Assembly: GCF_003012735.1 (NCBI RefSeq)
Contig: NZ_PXYI01000004.1
Location: forward strand, 124,001 to 188,000
Length of the DNA stretch: 64,000 bases
Reading direction: 5' to 3'
Source: Allosphingosinicella deserti
GTDB lineage: Bacteria; Pseudomonadota; Alphaproteobacteria; Sphingomonadales; Sphingomonadaceae
Shown one piece after another: positions 33,535 to 42,323 of this stretch. The first letter of the stretch is position 1. Each line of letters starts with the position of its first letter. The position numbers and the translations under genes were made by a program. The notes under the pieces are model-generated. The model was not told where the DNA came from and searched no databases. It saw only the letters and a list, made by a program, of their open reading frames with translations.

Positions 33535-34263
33535 ATGCGGCGCGCGGACCGGCTGTTCCAGATCGTGCAGATCCTCCGGCGCAGTGGTCGCCCGGTCACC
33601 GCAGACGCGATGGCAGCGGAACTCGAAGTCTCGAAGCGCAGCGTCTATCGTGACATCGCGGCGCTGATCGGCCAGCGCACTCCGATTCGCGGTGAGGCCG
33701 GCATCGGCTATGTGCTCGACGGCGCGTTCGACATGCCGCCGTTGATGCTGACGCCTGAGGAAATCGAGGCGGCGGTGCTCGGCGCCCAATGGGTCGCCCG
33801 GCACGGCGATCCCGTGCTTGCCCGCGCCGCCGATGATCTCGTGGCGAAGATCGCGGCGACGGTGCCGGAGCATCTTCGGTCTTTCGTGCTCGAACCGGTG
33901 TCGGCGACGCCGCCCGGCTTCGCCCACGCCGAGGACCGGATCGACATTGCGGCGGCGCGGGCGGCGATCCGCGCGCAGCGCAAGATTGCGCTTCATTATT
34001 GCGATGCCGAAGGTGCGGTGAGCCGGCGGACGATCTGGCCGATTGCGATCGGCTATCTTCACCACGCGCGGGTTCTGGTCGGCTGGTGCGAGACCCGCGA
34101 GGATTTTCGCACCTTTCGCAGCGACCGCGTCGTCGATGCCGAGTTTCTGGAAGAACGCTATCGCCCCCGTGCTGCCACCCTTCGCCGGGAATGGCGGCGG
34201 CAGATGGCGGAATCGGCGCCGCCGACGGAGCTCACTCCAAAGGCAGAAGCGCGATCTTCCTGA
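33535..34263 (+). CDS. YafY-type HTH-WYL transcriptional regulator
   Basis: 242 residues. The N-terminal DeoR/HTH_11 winged helix: RRADRLFQIVQILRRSGRPV, then AAELEVSKRSVYRDIAALIG. A middle GYVLDGAFDMPPLMLTPEEIEAAVLG linker leads to the WYL-like domain (KIALHYCDAEGAVSRRTIWP, then GYLHHARVLVGWCETREDFRTFRSDRV). Here the WYL core is replaced by IWPIAIGYLHHARVLVGWC, a usual variant. Such proteins sense a small ligand or nucleic acid. It overlaps the convergent DUF1080 gene by 32 bases. Confidence 0.88.
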   Translation: MRRADRLFQIVQILRRSGRPVTADAMAAELEVSKRSVYRDIAALIGQRTPIRGEAGIGYVLDGAFDMPPLMLTPEEIEAAVLGAQWVARHGDPVLARAADDLVAKIAATVPEHLRSFVLEPVSATPPGFAHAEDRIDIAAARAAIRAQRKIALHYCDAEGAVSRRTIWPIAIGYLHHARVLVGWCETREDFRTFRSDRVVDAEFLEERYRPRAATLRREWRRQMAESAPPTELTPKAEARSS

Positions 34264-35008
34264 ACGAAATCGGGTGGCCCTCGCTCTGCAGGTACAGGTA
34301 ACCGCCGGAAAGCGCGAGGACCCCGCCGGCGCGGTGGATCACGGCGCGCGCGTCGGAGTCGGCAGGATCGAGCTGCGGCGCGGAATAGGTGAGCACCGGC
34401 TTGCCTTCGATCCAGTGGGTGATCGTCCCGTTCTTGCGGACCTCCAGCTCCGCCTTGATCCAGCGGCCGTTCGGCAGGGTCGGCCCCCCCGATTTTATGC
34501 AATGCTCGGTCTCGAGCTTGCCGCCGATCACGACATTGGTGCCCGGCGTGCACAGATTGCCGCTGGGCCGCGGCTTCGGGCCGTCCGCGCCGTTCAACTG
34601 GAACTCCAGGCTGACCGGAAATTGCTGGTCGCGAGTCATCGTGCTCGGCGCTTGGCCGTGGAACATGATGCCGCTGTTGCTGTGCTGCCAGGGTTCGACG
34701 TCCGGCAGATAGGCACCGTCGAATCGGTATTCGAAGCGCAGCCGATAGGCCGAGAACGGAAGGCGGTAGGCGAGATGCCCGAAGCGCCCTGCGAATCGCT
34801 CGTAGCGGTCATAGGAGACCCGGATCGCCCCGCCCTCGACACGGAAGGTGCCAAGGGGGTCGTTGCCGACATCCTCGCCGGTGATCTTGGCGGTCCAGCC
34901 GGCAAGCGACTTGCCGTCGAACAGCGGCTTCCACGCCTCTCGCGCTGTAGCGGGACCGGCGGCCGCGATCGCAGCGGCCGCCAATGTCAGGGCGCAGGCG
35001 CGCCTCAG
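34232..35008 (-). CDS. DUF1080 (3-keto-disaccharide hydrolase-like) secreted protein
   Basis: About 250-258 residues. Exported (signal AAAAIAAAGPATA), then WKPLFDGKSLAGWTAKITGE, the DUF1080 opening. LRFEYRFDGAYL, HSNSGIMFHGQ and NGRWIKAELEVRKNGTITHWIEGKPVL are family blocks of a concanavalin-like fold. DUF1080 proteins include hydrolases acting on 3-keto-glycosides. The start is uncertain: CTG at 35008 overlaps the upstream stop, TTG at 34984 lies inside the leader. It is the second gene of a pair with 35005-35781. Confidence 0.8.
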   Translation of the reverse strand: MRRACALTLAAAAIAAAGPATAREAWKPLFDGKSLAGWTAKITGEDVGNDPLGTFRVEGGAIRVSYDRYERFAGRFGHLAYRLPFSAYRLRFEYRFDGAYLPDVEPWQHSNSGIMFHGQAPSTMTRDQQFPVSLEFQLNGADGPKPRPSGNLCTPGTNVVIGGKLETEHCIKSGGPTLPNGRWIKAELEVRKNGTITHWIEGKPVLTYSAPQLDPADSDARAVIHRAGGVLALSGGYLYLQSEGHPISFRKIALLPLE

Positions 35009-35781
35009 AGCTCGCGGATCCAGATGTTGCGGAAGCTGATCGGCGCGCTCGGATCGCCGTGGTCCTGCAGCTTGATCGGAGACGGGCCGTGCGCCTTGTA
35101 CTGGGGCTGGCCGACATAGGTCGTCTCGCCACGAAGCACGACATTGTCCTGGATCAGCACCCCGTTGTGGAAGGCGGTGAGTCGCGCCGGGCTCTTGAGG
35201 GCACCGTCCGCGCCGAAGGTCGGCGCGGTCCAGACGATATCGTAGCTCTGCCACTCGCCGGGCTTGCGCATGGCATTGGCGAGCGGCGCGAGCTGCTTGT
35301 AGACGCTGCCGGCCTGGCCGTTGACGTAGGTCTCGTTCTCGTAGCTATCGAGAATCTGGAGCTCGTAGCCGGCATCTCCGCCGCCGGTGGAGGCGACGAA
35401 CAGACCGCTATTTCCGCGCGCCTGGCCGGAGCCGGTGATTCCTGTCGGGATCCGCCATTCGAGATGGAGCTGATAATTGGTGAAGCTGCGCTTCGTCTGG
35501 ATGTTTCCGGTGCCCTTCTTCACCGTCATGACGCCCTTGTCGAACAGCCACTGCGCCGCCGTTCCGTCCTTCACCGATGCCCATTCGCCGAGGCCGGCGC
35601 TGCCGAGCAGCACGATTGCGTCCGAAGGCGGCGCGATCTCGACGGCGGGGCCGGGGCGCACCGTTTCGGGTACCGGCTTCCACTGTTCGGTGTCCTCCGG
35701 GCGGGGCTTTGCGGGGTCTGCGGCGGGAGCCGAGGCGGCGGGGGCCTGCGCGAGCAGGACGAGGGCGGCTGCGATGATCAT
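35005..35781 (-). CDS. DUF1080 secreted protein, first of tandem pair
   Basis: 258 residues. Leader MIIAAALVLLAQAPAASAP, then LLGSAGLGEWASVKDGTAAQW and family strands NYQLHLEWRIPTG, RGNSGLFVASTGGG, YELQILDSYENETYVNGQAGS and NIWIREL. The NSGLF and ELQILDSYEN blocks are the usual DUF1080 sites. The product should be periplasmic. It is divergent by 98 bases from the Tat-exported Gfo/Idh/MocA dehydrogenase, a common genomic pairing in keto-sugar metabolism. Confidence 0.85.
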   Translation of the reverse strand: MIIAAALVLLAQAPAASAPAADPAKPRPEDTEQWKPVPETVRPGPAVEIAPPSDAIVLLGSAGLGEWASVKDGTAAQWLFDKGVMTVKKGTGNIQTKRSFTNYQLHLEWRIPTGITGSGQARGNSGLFVASTGGGDAGYELQILDSYENETYVNGQAGSVYKQLAPLANAMRKPGEWQSYDIVWTAPTFGADGALKSPARLTAFHNGVLIQDNVVLRGETTYVGQPQYKAHGPSPIKLQDHGDPSAPISFRNIWIREL

Positions 35782-35879
35782 GGCGCCCTCGTAACATTGT
35801 CCGACGCTGTCAGTACAGACTTGCTCTCAAGGGTCGCGCTCGTCCACATGAGCGCAAAGCAGAAAGAGGGAGTGGGTCT

Positions 35880-37316
35880 ATGGACGGATCGGATCACAAG
35901 GCGGCGCAGGCGACCACCCGGCGCACATTCATTGCCGGATCGGTCGCTGCGGCGGGCCTCGCCGCGATTCCGGGCGGTGCCTCGGCCGCGACTCGCAAGA
36001 TTGCCGCGAGCGACAAGGTCAATGTCGCGGTGATCGGCGCCGGCGGCATGGGCGCCAGCAACATGTCGAAGCTCACCAGTCAGAATATCGTCGCCATGGC
36101 CGACGTGGATCTCGAACATGTCGCGCAATCCTTCCGGCCGGGCAGCGACGGCGTGGTGTCGCCCGAGCGAATCGCCCTCAAGGCGGCCTACGACAAGGCC
36201 GCGAAATTTGCCGACTACCGCCGGATGCTCGATCGCCGGAAGGACATCGACGCCGTATTGATCGCGACTCCCGACCATCATCACGCGCTCGCGGCCAAGG
36301 CGGCGATGGAGCGGGGCCTCCACGTCTACGTGCAGAAGCCGCTGACCTACAGCGTCCGCGAAGGCCGGATGCTGCTCGATCTCGCGCGGAAGAATCCGAA
36401 GCTGGTCACGCAGATGGGCAATCAGGGCCATTCCGGCGACGACGGCCGCCGCGTCGTGGAGCTGGTCCGCGGCGGGCTGCTCGGTGCGGTGCGCGAGGTC
36501 CATGTGTGGACCAACAGGCCGGTCTGGCCGCAAGGGGATGCACGGCCCGCCGCGGTCCCGGCGCCGCCGAGCCTCGATTGGGACCTGTGGGTCGGGCCGG
36601 CGAATGTCGATTGGGGCTATCACCCCGATTACGGCCACTTCAACTGGCGCGGCTGGGCACCGTTCGGCGTCGGCGCGCTCGGCGACATGGGCGCTCATCT
36701 GCTCGATTTCCCGGTGTGGGCGCTCGAGACCGGGCTTCCGACTCGCATCGAGACCCGCCACAGCCGCTGGGGCGGCGACACCAACGGCTGGGACGGCAAG
36801 CCGCCCGAGGAGATCACGTCCTATCCGCTCGCAAGCGTCACCCATTACGAATTCGGCAAGGCCAAGAGCGGGCCGGTGCACATCACCTGGTATGACGGTG
36901 GGCTGATGCCGGCGACACCGCTCGGCCTCCCGGCCGGCAAGAAGATGGATCCGGGCGGCGGCGTGCTCTTCGTCGGCGAACGCGGCATGCTGATGCACGA
37001 GACCTACGGATCCAATCCCACCCTGATCGGCGAGGGGCTGGACGAGCGTGCTGCTGCGATCCCGCAGTCGCTGCCGCGGATTCGCGAGGGCATGGGCGGC
37101 CACGAGATGAACTGGATCCGTGCGATTCGTGGGGAGGAGAAGATCTCCAATCCGTTCGCCGAAGCCGGTCTGCTCAACGAAACCATGCTGCTCGGGGTGG
37201 TCGCGCTGCGGGCCGAACAGCCGATTGAATATGACGGCGTTGCCGGCCGCGTCACCAATGTGCCCGAGGCCAATGCCTTCCTGGACCGGCAATATCGCCA
37301 GGGCTGGGAGATCTGA
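35880..37316 (+). CDS. Tat-exported Gfo/Idh/MocA-family oxidoreductase
   Basis: 478 residues. Tat signal with RRTFIAG near residue 14 and a hydrophobic stretch to about 37. Rossmann domain: VNVAVIGAGGMGASNM, the NAD(P) glycine motif. The usual EKP is QKP here (VYVQKPLTYSV), as in many exported members. The second domain has WDLWVGPANVDWGYHPDYGHFNWRG, GALGDMGAHLLDF and GMGGHEMNW. The enzyme probably oxidises or reduces a sugar carbon outside the cytosol, with the DUF1080 proteins hydrolysing the keto-sugar. Confidence 0.88.
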   Translation: MDGSDHKAAQATTRRTFIAGSVAAAGLAAIPGGASAATRKIAASDKVNVAVIGAGGMGASNMSKLTSQNIVAMADVDLEHVAQSFRPGSDGVVSPERIALKAAYDKAAKFADYRRMLDRRKDIDAVLIATPDHHHALAAKAAMERGLHVYVQKPLTYSVREGRMLLDLARKNPKLVTQMGNQGHSGDDGRRVVELVRGGLLGAVREVHVWTNRPVWPQGDARPAAVPAPPSLDWDLWVGPANVDWGYHPDYGHFNWRGWAPFGVGALGDMGAHLLDFPVWALETGLPTRIETRHSRWGGDTNGWDGKPPEEITSYPLASVTHYEFGKAKSGPVHITWYDGGLMPATPLGLPAGKKMDPGGGVLFVGERGMLMHETYGSNPTLIGEGLDERAAAIPQSLPRIREGMGGHEMNWIRAIRGEEKISNPFAEAGLLNETMLLGVVALRAEQPIEYDGVAGRVTNVPEANAFLDRQYRQGWEI

Positions 37317-37402
37317 TCTTCGATGGGTGGGCAGGGCGGTGCATCTTCCTGCCCGCTTGCGTGTTCGGACCCGGGATGCGGCACATCTCGTTCGACTGAA
37401 TC

Positions 37403-39082
37403 ATGTGGGTTTACGGGGATCATGAGCGGGCGGTGACACGCGCCGCTCTGCTGGAGGAGGTGCGCGCGGCCGCGGCAGTGCTCGACTCCGCCGAACCGGG
37501 CCTAACCTGGCATAGCGCCTGCGTCGCCTTGTTCCTCTCGCTTTCCGAACTCCTGCAGGGCATTGCCGACGAAGCACTTCGGGAAACGGGAGTGGACGCG
37601 CCGTCGCCTGCGCAGGATGCGGTGACGGCGGCGTCGATCGCCGCCGCAACGGCCATCGACCGATCCTGGCGCAGTGCGTTCGAAGACCAGCAGGTGCCCG
37701 ATCTCGCCACGCTCTCCGCACTTGATGAGAACGGGGCGCTCACCCTCCGGCGGTGCGAGGGCTATGCCTTCTACGCCGTCTACCCCGAACTGTACCTGGA
37801 GGCTGCGCGTGCACTGCCGCCGGGCGCGCTCGTCATCGGCCTGAGGAGCATCGGCGGCGGCCTTGCCGCCCTCGCGGCGGCGGCATCGAAGGCAAAGGCC
37901 GTGCTCACCGTCCGGCCTGGCGGGGCCTTTTTCGACCGCCGGATCGCGGCAGGCCCGGCGCTGGAGTCTCGCATCGCAGAGAGTGGCGACGCGCCGGTGG
38001 CAATCGTCGACGAAGGGCCGGGACTGTCGGGAAGCTCGTTCGGCGGGACGGCCGACTGGCTCGAAGAGCAGGGGGTCGCACCCGATCGGATCCTGTTCAT
38101 GCCGAGCCACGCCGGCGATCTCGGCCCGCAGGCGCGCGAGGACCATCGCACCCGCTGGAACGCACGGCCGCGGCTCGTCGCCGCGTTCGACGATGTGCTC
38201 CTTGCCGGGCCGATGCCGCTGGCGCGCTGGTTCGAGGATCTGACCGGCCCCGCAACCGAGCCGCTGGACGATCTTTCCGGCGGGGCATGGCGTACGCGGT
38301 CGCCCTGGCACGACGCACCCGCCGATCCCGGCCGCGAATCGCGCAAATATCTCCTGCAGACAGATCAGGGCCGCTTCCTCCTCAAGTTCGTCGGCCTTGA
38401 TGCGCTCTCCACGGCGAAGTTTGGTCGTGCGCGTCGCCTGTTCGAAGCCGGCTTCGCTCCCGAGCCGCTGGCGCTTCGCCACGGCTTCCTGCTCGAACGC
38501 TGGGTGCACGGACGGCAGGTCACGCCGCCTGTCTCCTGTCTGGCAGCCTATCTGTCCTTCCGCGCCAGCCACTTTCCCGCGGAGACCAGCGGTGCGCCGC
38601 TTCGTCAGCTCGTCGACATGGCGCGCCACAATCTTCGGGAGGGGCTCGGAGAAGAGGCAACCGGCCTGCTTGATCCCTGGACGGACGATCGCGTCGAAGC
38701 GCTGCAACCCGCCGTGCAGCCGGTCCATGTCGACGCGCGGCTGCATCGCTGGGAATGGCTCGAGACCCCGCAGGGCGTTCTCAAGACCGATGCCGTCGAT
38801 CATGCGCAGGCGCACGATCTCATCGGCTGCCAGGATATCGCCTGGGACATAGCGGGTGCCGCGATCGAGTTCGATCTTGCGCCGGAGGAGATCATCCGAC
38901 TCGCAGAGGCGGTGATGTCGAGTCGCCCGGTTGCGCTGATCGATCTCCTGCTGGCCTGCTACCTTGCCTTTCAGCTCGGATGGTGGACCTTTGCCGGCGA
39001 GGCCGGTGTCAGTCAGCGCGATGTCTATGCGCGCAAGATCGGACAGCGTCTCCGCGACGCATCTTCTTCAAGGAACGCCTGA
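37403..39082 (+). CDS. phosphoribosyltransferase-like + kinase-like fusion protein
   Basis: 559 residues. The N-terminal half (to about 260) has a PRTase-like core: VIGLRSIGGGLAA and the PRPP-loop-like VAIVDEGPGLSGSSFGG. The C-terminal half looks like an aminoglycoside-phosphotransferase/choline-kinase-type fold: GRFLLKFVG (Lys strand), PVHVDARLHRWEWL (HxD catalytic-loop-like) and LIGCQDIAWDIAGAAIEF (metal Asp). I know of no named function for this pairing. It ends 44 bases before a short Mfd paralogue on the same strand, so the two may be an operon. The start may instead be GTG 37433; neither has a strong ribosome site. Confidence 0.7.
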   Translation: MWVYGDHERAVTRAALLEEVRAAAAVLDSAEPGLTWHSACVALFLSLSELLQGIADEALRETGVDAPSPAQDAVTAASIAAATAIDRSWRSAFEDQQVPDLATLSALDENGALTLRRCEGYAFYAVYPELYLEAARALPPGALVIGLRSIGGGLAALAAAASKAKAVLTVRPGGAFFDRRIAAGPALESRIAESGDAPVAIVDEGPGLSGSSFGGTADWLEEQGVAPDRILFMPSHAGDLGPQAREDHRTRWNARPRLVAAFDDVLLAGPMPLARWFEDLTGPATEPLDDLSGGAWRTRSPWHDAPADPGRESRKYLLQTDQGRFLLKFVGLDALSTAKFGRARRLFEAGFAPEPLALRHGFLLERWVHGRQVTPPVSCLAAYLSFRASHFPAETSGAPLRQLVDMARHNLREGLGEEATGLLDPWTDDRVEALQPAVQPVHVDARLHRWEWLETPQGVLKTDAVDHAQAHDLIGCQDIAWDIAGAAIEFDLAPEEIIRLAEAVMSSRPVALIDLLLACYLAFQLGWWTFAGEAGVSQRDVYARKIGQRLRDASSSRNA

Positions 39083-39126
39083 GCGCTGCCGGCGTTGGCG
39101 CGAAACCCAATTCGAGGAATTCCTGC

Positions 39127-42100
39127 ATGTTCCAGGTAACGCCCGCGGCGGCGTCGGAAGACGGCGTCACGCAAGACGAGCGGGCGGCCGAAGCGCATGC
39201 GGCGCTCGGGCCGACCGTCGCCCGGCTGTGCGACGCGGCCGAGACCGGCGACGTGATCGCTATTCTGTCGAACGAACAGCGTGGCGAGGCGGTCGCTCGG
39301 GCCTGTGCGGCGCTCTCGGACGCACAGGTGATCTGGCTGCCCGCACCCGATGGCTTGCCAGGCGAGGGTTCGTCCCCGGCCATTGCCGGCCGGCGGGTTG
39401 CCGCCATGGCAGCGCTTCGTGCCCGCGGCGAACGCCGGATTCTGCTGGTCACCGACGCGGCCTCCGCGGCACACCGGGTTCCGCCTTCGGACGGGTTCGG
39501 CGCGGAGCGGCTGGATCTCGGCCTGAGTGATACGCTCGACGGCGAGGCGTTTGCCGCGCGGCTCGAATCGCTCGGCTACTTCAGCGACGACCGGGTCGAC
39601 GAGCCCGGCGAATATGCGGTCCGTGGCGCAACGATCGACATCTTCCCTGCCGACCGCGAAGAACCGGTCCGGATCCACCTCGCCGACGGCAAAATCGACG
39701 AGATCCTCCCTTATGATCCGGTGACCCAACTCGGCCGCGATGCACCGCTCGAGCAACTCGTCCTTCTTCCCGCGTCGGAATCGGCCCCCGGCGACGATGC
39801 CGGCACGATCTTCGATCATGTTCCCGGCGCCGCGGCGGCGCTGGATCCGGACGCGCGCGAGCGACGGGACCTGATGCTCGATCTTGCGCGCGAGGGCGGG
39901 GCGTCGGCCCGGCTCGCTTTGGTCGAGCGCGGCGATTGGCAGAAAGCGCTCGTCGGCCGCAAGCGGATCGATCTTGCCGCAGGGGATGAGCAAGCGGGAC
40001 TGCGCTTCGTCGAGCAACGGCGTCCGGAACAGGGATTTCTCTCCGCCGCACGCAAGGCGCGCGAGGCTGGCGACACGATCGTCGTGGTAGGATCCGAGCG
40101 GGACGTCCGCTTCCTTTCCCGACGCATGGTCCGCGCGACCGGCGAAACTCCCGAGCGGGTCGCGACCTTTGCCGAGGTGCGCCGCGCCGGTGGCGGATCC
40201 CTGCTGGCGCTCGTGGCCGACGTCGACCGCGGCTGGAGCGAGGCGGGGCTTACCGTGATCGCCGCCGCCGATCTGCTCGGCAGCCGGGCGGCCGCATCGG
40301 GGTCGGCATCGAACGCAAACCTGCTTCTCCAGGAAAATGCCGAATTCCACGTCGGCGACGCGGTGATTCACGAAGATCACGGCCTTGGCATCCTCCGCGG
40401 GCTCGAGACCATCGAAGCGGCCGAGGCGGAGAGCGATGCCTTTCGTCTCGAATATGCCGCGGGGGCGACGCGCCTGGTCCCCGTCGAGGACGGTGCGAGG
40501 ATGTGGCGCTACGGCGCCGATGCCGACGCCGTGACGCTGGACCGGCTCGACGGATCGAGCTGGGAGAAAAGGCGCGGCGACATCGACAAGACGATCGCCG
40601 CAACCGCTCGGCAGCTGATCGCCATTGCCGCCGAGCGGGAGAGCAAGACGGCAACCGTGCTCGATCCGCCTTCGGCGGACTATGAACGCTTTTCCGCCGG
40701 CTTTCCCTACAGCGAGACCGCTGATCAGCTCCGCGCGATCGAGGCGGTGCAGGCCGATCTCGCGTCCGGGAAGCCGATGGACCGGCTGGTCGTCGGCGAC
40801 GTGGGCTACGGCAAGACCGAGGTCGCGCTCCGCGCCGCCGCCATCGCCGCGCTCGCCGGAAAGCAGGTGGCAGTCGTCGCGCCGACGACGGTTCTCGTCC
40901 GCCAGCATGTCGAAAGCTTCCGCCGCCGCTTCGCCCGGATCGGCGTAGAAGTGGCCGGGCTCTCGCGCCTGTCCTCGGCATCGGAGGCGAAGGCGGTGAA
41001 AGCCGGCCTGTCCGACGGATCGATCCGAATCGTCGTCGGTACCAAGATGATCGCCGGCAAGACCGTCTCGTACGCCGATCTCGGCCTCGTCGTCATCGAC
41101 GAGGAGCAGCGTTTCGGCGCCGCGGACAAGGCCAAGCTGCGCGCCTTGGCCGAGGGCGGCCATGTCCTGACCCTCACTGCAACGCCGATCCCGCGGACGC
41201 TGCAATCCGCGCTGGTCGGTCTGCAGGATCTGTCGCTGATCGCGACTCCCCCCGCGCGGCGGCTCGCCACCCGCACCGAGGTTGTCGCTTTCACGCCCGA
41301 TGTCGTTCGCGGCGCGCTGGTGCGCGAGAAGAGGCGAGGGGGGCAGAGCTTCGTCGTGGTCCCGCGGATCGAGGACATGGCGGCGATGGCCGAGCGTCTC
41401 GCGGAGCTGGCGCCCAACCTGGTCGTCCGAAAGGCGCACGGCAAGCTGCCGGCGGCGGAGATCGACGAGGCGATGGTCCGCTTCGCAGCGGGCGACGGCG
41501 ATGTGCTGTTGGCCACCAACATCATCGAGGCCGGCCTCGACATCCCACGTGCCAACACGATGCTGGTCTGGCGTGCCGACATGTTCGGGCTCGCCCAGCT
41601 TCATCAATTGCGCGGCCGGGTGGGGCGTGGCCGCGCCCGGGGCCATCTCGTGCTGCTCACCGAGCCGGAGGCGCAGATCCAGCCGTCGACCCTGAAGCGC
41701 CTGCGCACGATGGAAGCGATGGATCAGCTCGGCGCCGGCTTCGCGATCAGCGCCCGCGATCTCGATCTGCGGGGCGCCGGCGAATTGCTCGGAGAGGAGC
41801 AGGCCGGGCACATGAAGCTGATCGGCACCGGCCTCTACCAGCATCTCCTCGAGCAGGCGGTCCGCACCGCGCGTGGCGAGACTGTCGATGCCTGGATGCC
41901 GGAGCTCAACCTCGGTCTGTCCGGTTGTATTCCGGAAAGCTGGATCCCCGAGGAGGACATCCGCATCAACCTCTACATGCGCCTTGCACGCGCCGCCGCG
42001 CCGGAAGAGGTGCAGGCCTTGTCCGAGGAGCTGGAGGATCGATTCGGCGCACTTCCCAAAGAAGCTGCGCGCCTGCTGGCGATCGCCGCCCTGCGCCGGC

Positions 42101-42309
42101 TGGCGCAGCAGGCACAGATCGCCAGGGTCGATGCCGGTCCGGCCGCGATCGCGCTGACTCCGCGGCGCGGCTTCGCCGGCGACGTCAAGGCCGCAGGCCT
42201 CGAGCGCAAGGACAAGCGCTTGCTGCTGCGGGAATTGACCGGCGCCGACGACGCCCGCTTGCAACGCGTTTCGACCTTGCTCGTATCGCTTGTCGTCGAC
42301 GAGCCCTGA
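39127..42309 (+). CDS. short Mfd-like transcription-repair coupling factor paralogue
   Basis: 1060 residues, shorter than typical Mfd (about 1150). The UvrB-like N-terminal domains are present but reduced (GYFSDDRVDEPGEYAVRGAT, then DIFPADREEPVRIHLADGK). The RNA-polymerase-interacting CarD-like domain is near 400-460 (FHVGDAVIHEDHGLGILRG). The helicase core has Walker A GDVGYGKTE near 560, DEEQRFG near 658, TLTATPIPRTLQ and RGRVGRGRARG. The C-terminal TRCF domain is present (EEDIRINLYMRLARAA). Many sphingomonads have a full Mfd plus such a second copy; the true mfd is probably elsewhere. The ATG at 39127 leaves a 44-base gap to the upstream gene. Confidence 0.85.
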   Translation: MFQVTPAAASEDGVTQDERAAEAHAALGPTVARLCDAAETGDVIAILSNEQRGEAVARACAALSDAQVIWLPAPDGLPGEGSSPAIAGRRVAAMAALRARGERRILLVTDAASAAHRVPPSDGFGAERLDLGLSDTLDGEAFAARLESLGYFSDDRVDEPGEYAVRGATIDIFPADREEPVRIHLADGKIDEILPYDPVTQLGRDAPLEQLVLLPASESAPGDDAGTIFDHVPGAAAALDPDARERRDLMLDLAREGGASARLALVERGDWQKALVGRKRIDLAAGDEQAGLRFVEQRRPEQGFLSAARKAREAGDTIVVVGSERDVRFLSRRMVRATGETPERVATFAEVRRAGGGSLLALVADVDRGWSEAGLTVIAAADLLGSRAAASGSASNANLLLQENAEFHVGDAVIHEDHGLGILRGLETIEAAEAESDAFRLEYAAGATRLVPVEDGARMWRYGADADAVTLDRLDGSSWEKRRGDIDKTIAATARQLIAIAAERESKTATVLDPPSADYERFSAGFPYSETADQLRAIEAVQADLASGKPMDRLVVGDVGYGKTEVALRAAAIAALAGKQVAVVAPTTVLVRQHVESFRRRFARIGVEVAGLSRLSSASEAKAVKAGLSDGSIRIVVGTKMIAGKTVSYADLGLVVIDEEQRFGAADKAKLRALAEGGHVLTLTATPIPRTLQSALVGLQDLSLIATPPARRLATRTEVVAFTPDVVRGALVREKRRGGQSFVVVPRIEDMAAMAERLAELAPNLVVRKAHGKLPAAEIDEAMVRFAAGDGDVLLATNIIEAGLDIPRANTMLVWRADMFGLAQLHQLRGRVGRGRARGHLVLLTEPEAQIQPSTLKRLRTMEAMDQLGAGFAISARDLDLRGAGELLGEEQAGHMKLIGTGLYQHLLEQAVRTARGETVDAWMPELNLGLSGCIPESWIPEEDIRINLYMRLARAAAPEEVQALSEELEDRFGALPKEAARLLAIAALRRLAQQAQIARVDAGPAAIALTPRRGFAGDVKAAGLERKDKRLLLRELTGADDARLQRVSTLLVSLVVDEP

Positions 42310-42323
42310 GGCCCGGCTTCAGC

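Noticed and set aside
39025-42264. Long minus-strand open frame (over 1000 codons) opposite the Mfd-like gene
   Set aside because: It is an antisense shadow caused by high GC3 in the real gene; the translation has no domain motifs and the plus strand carries complete helicase motifs.
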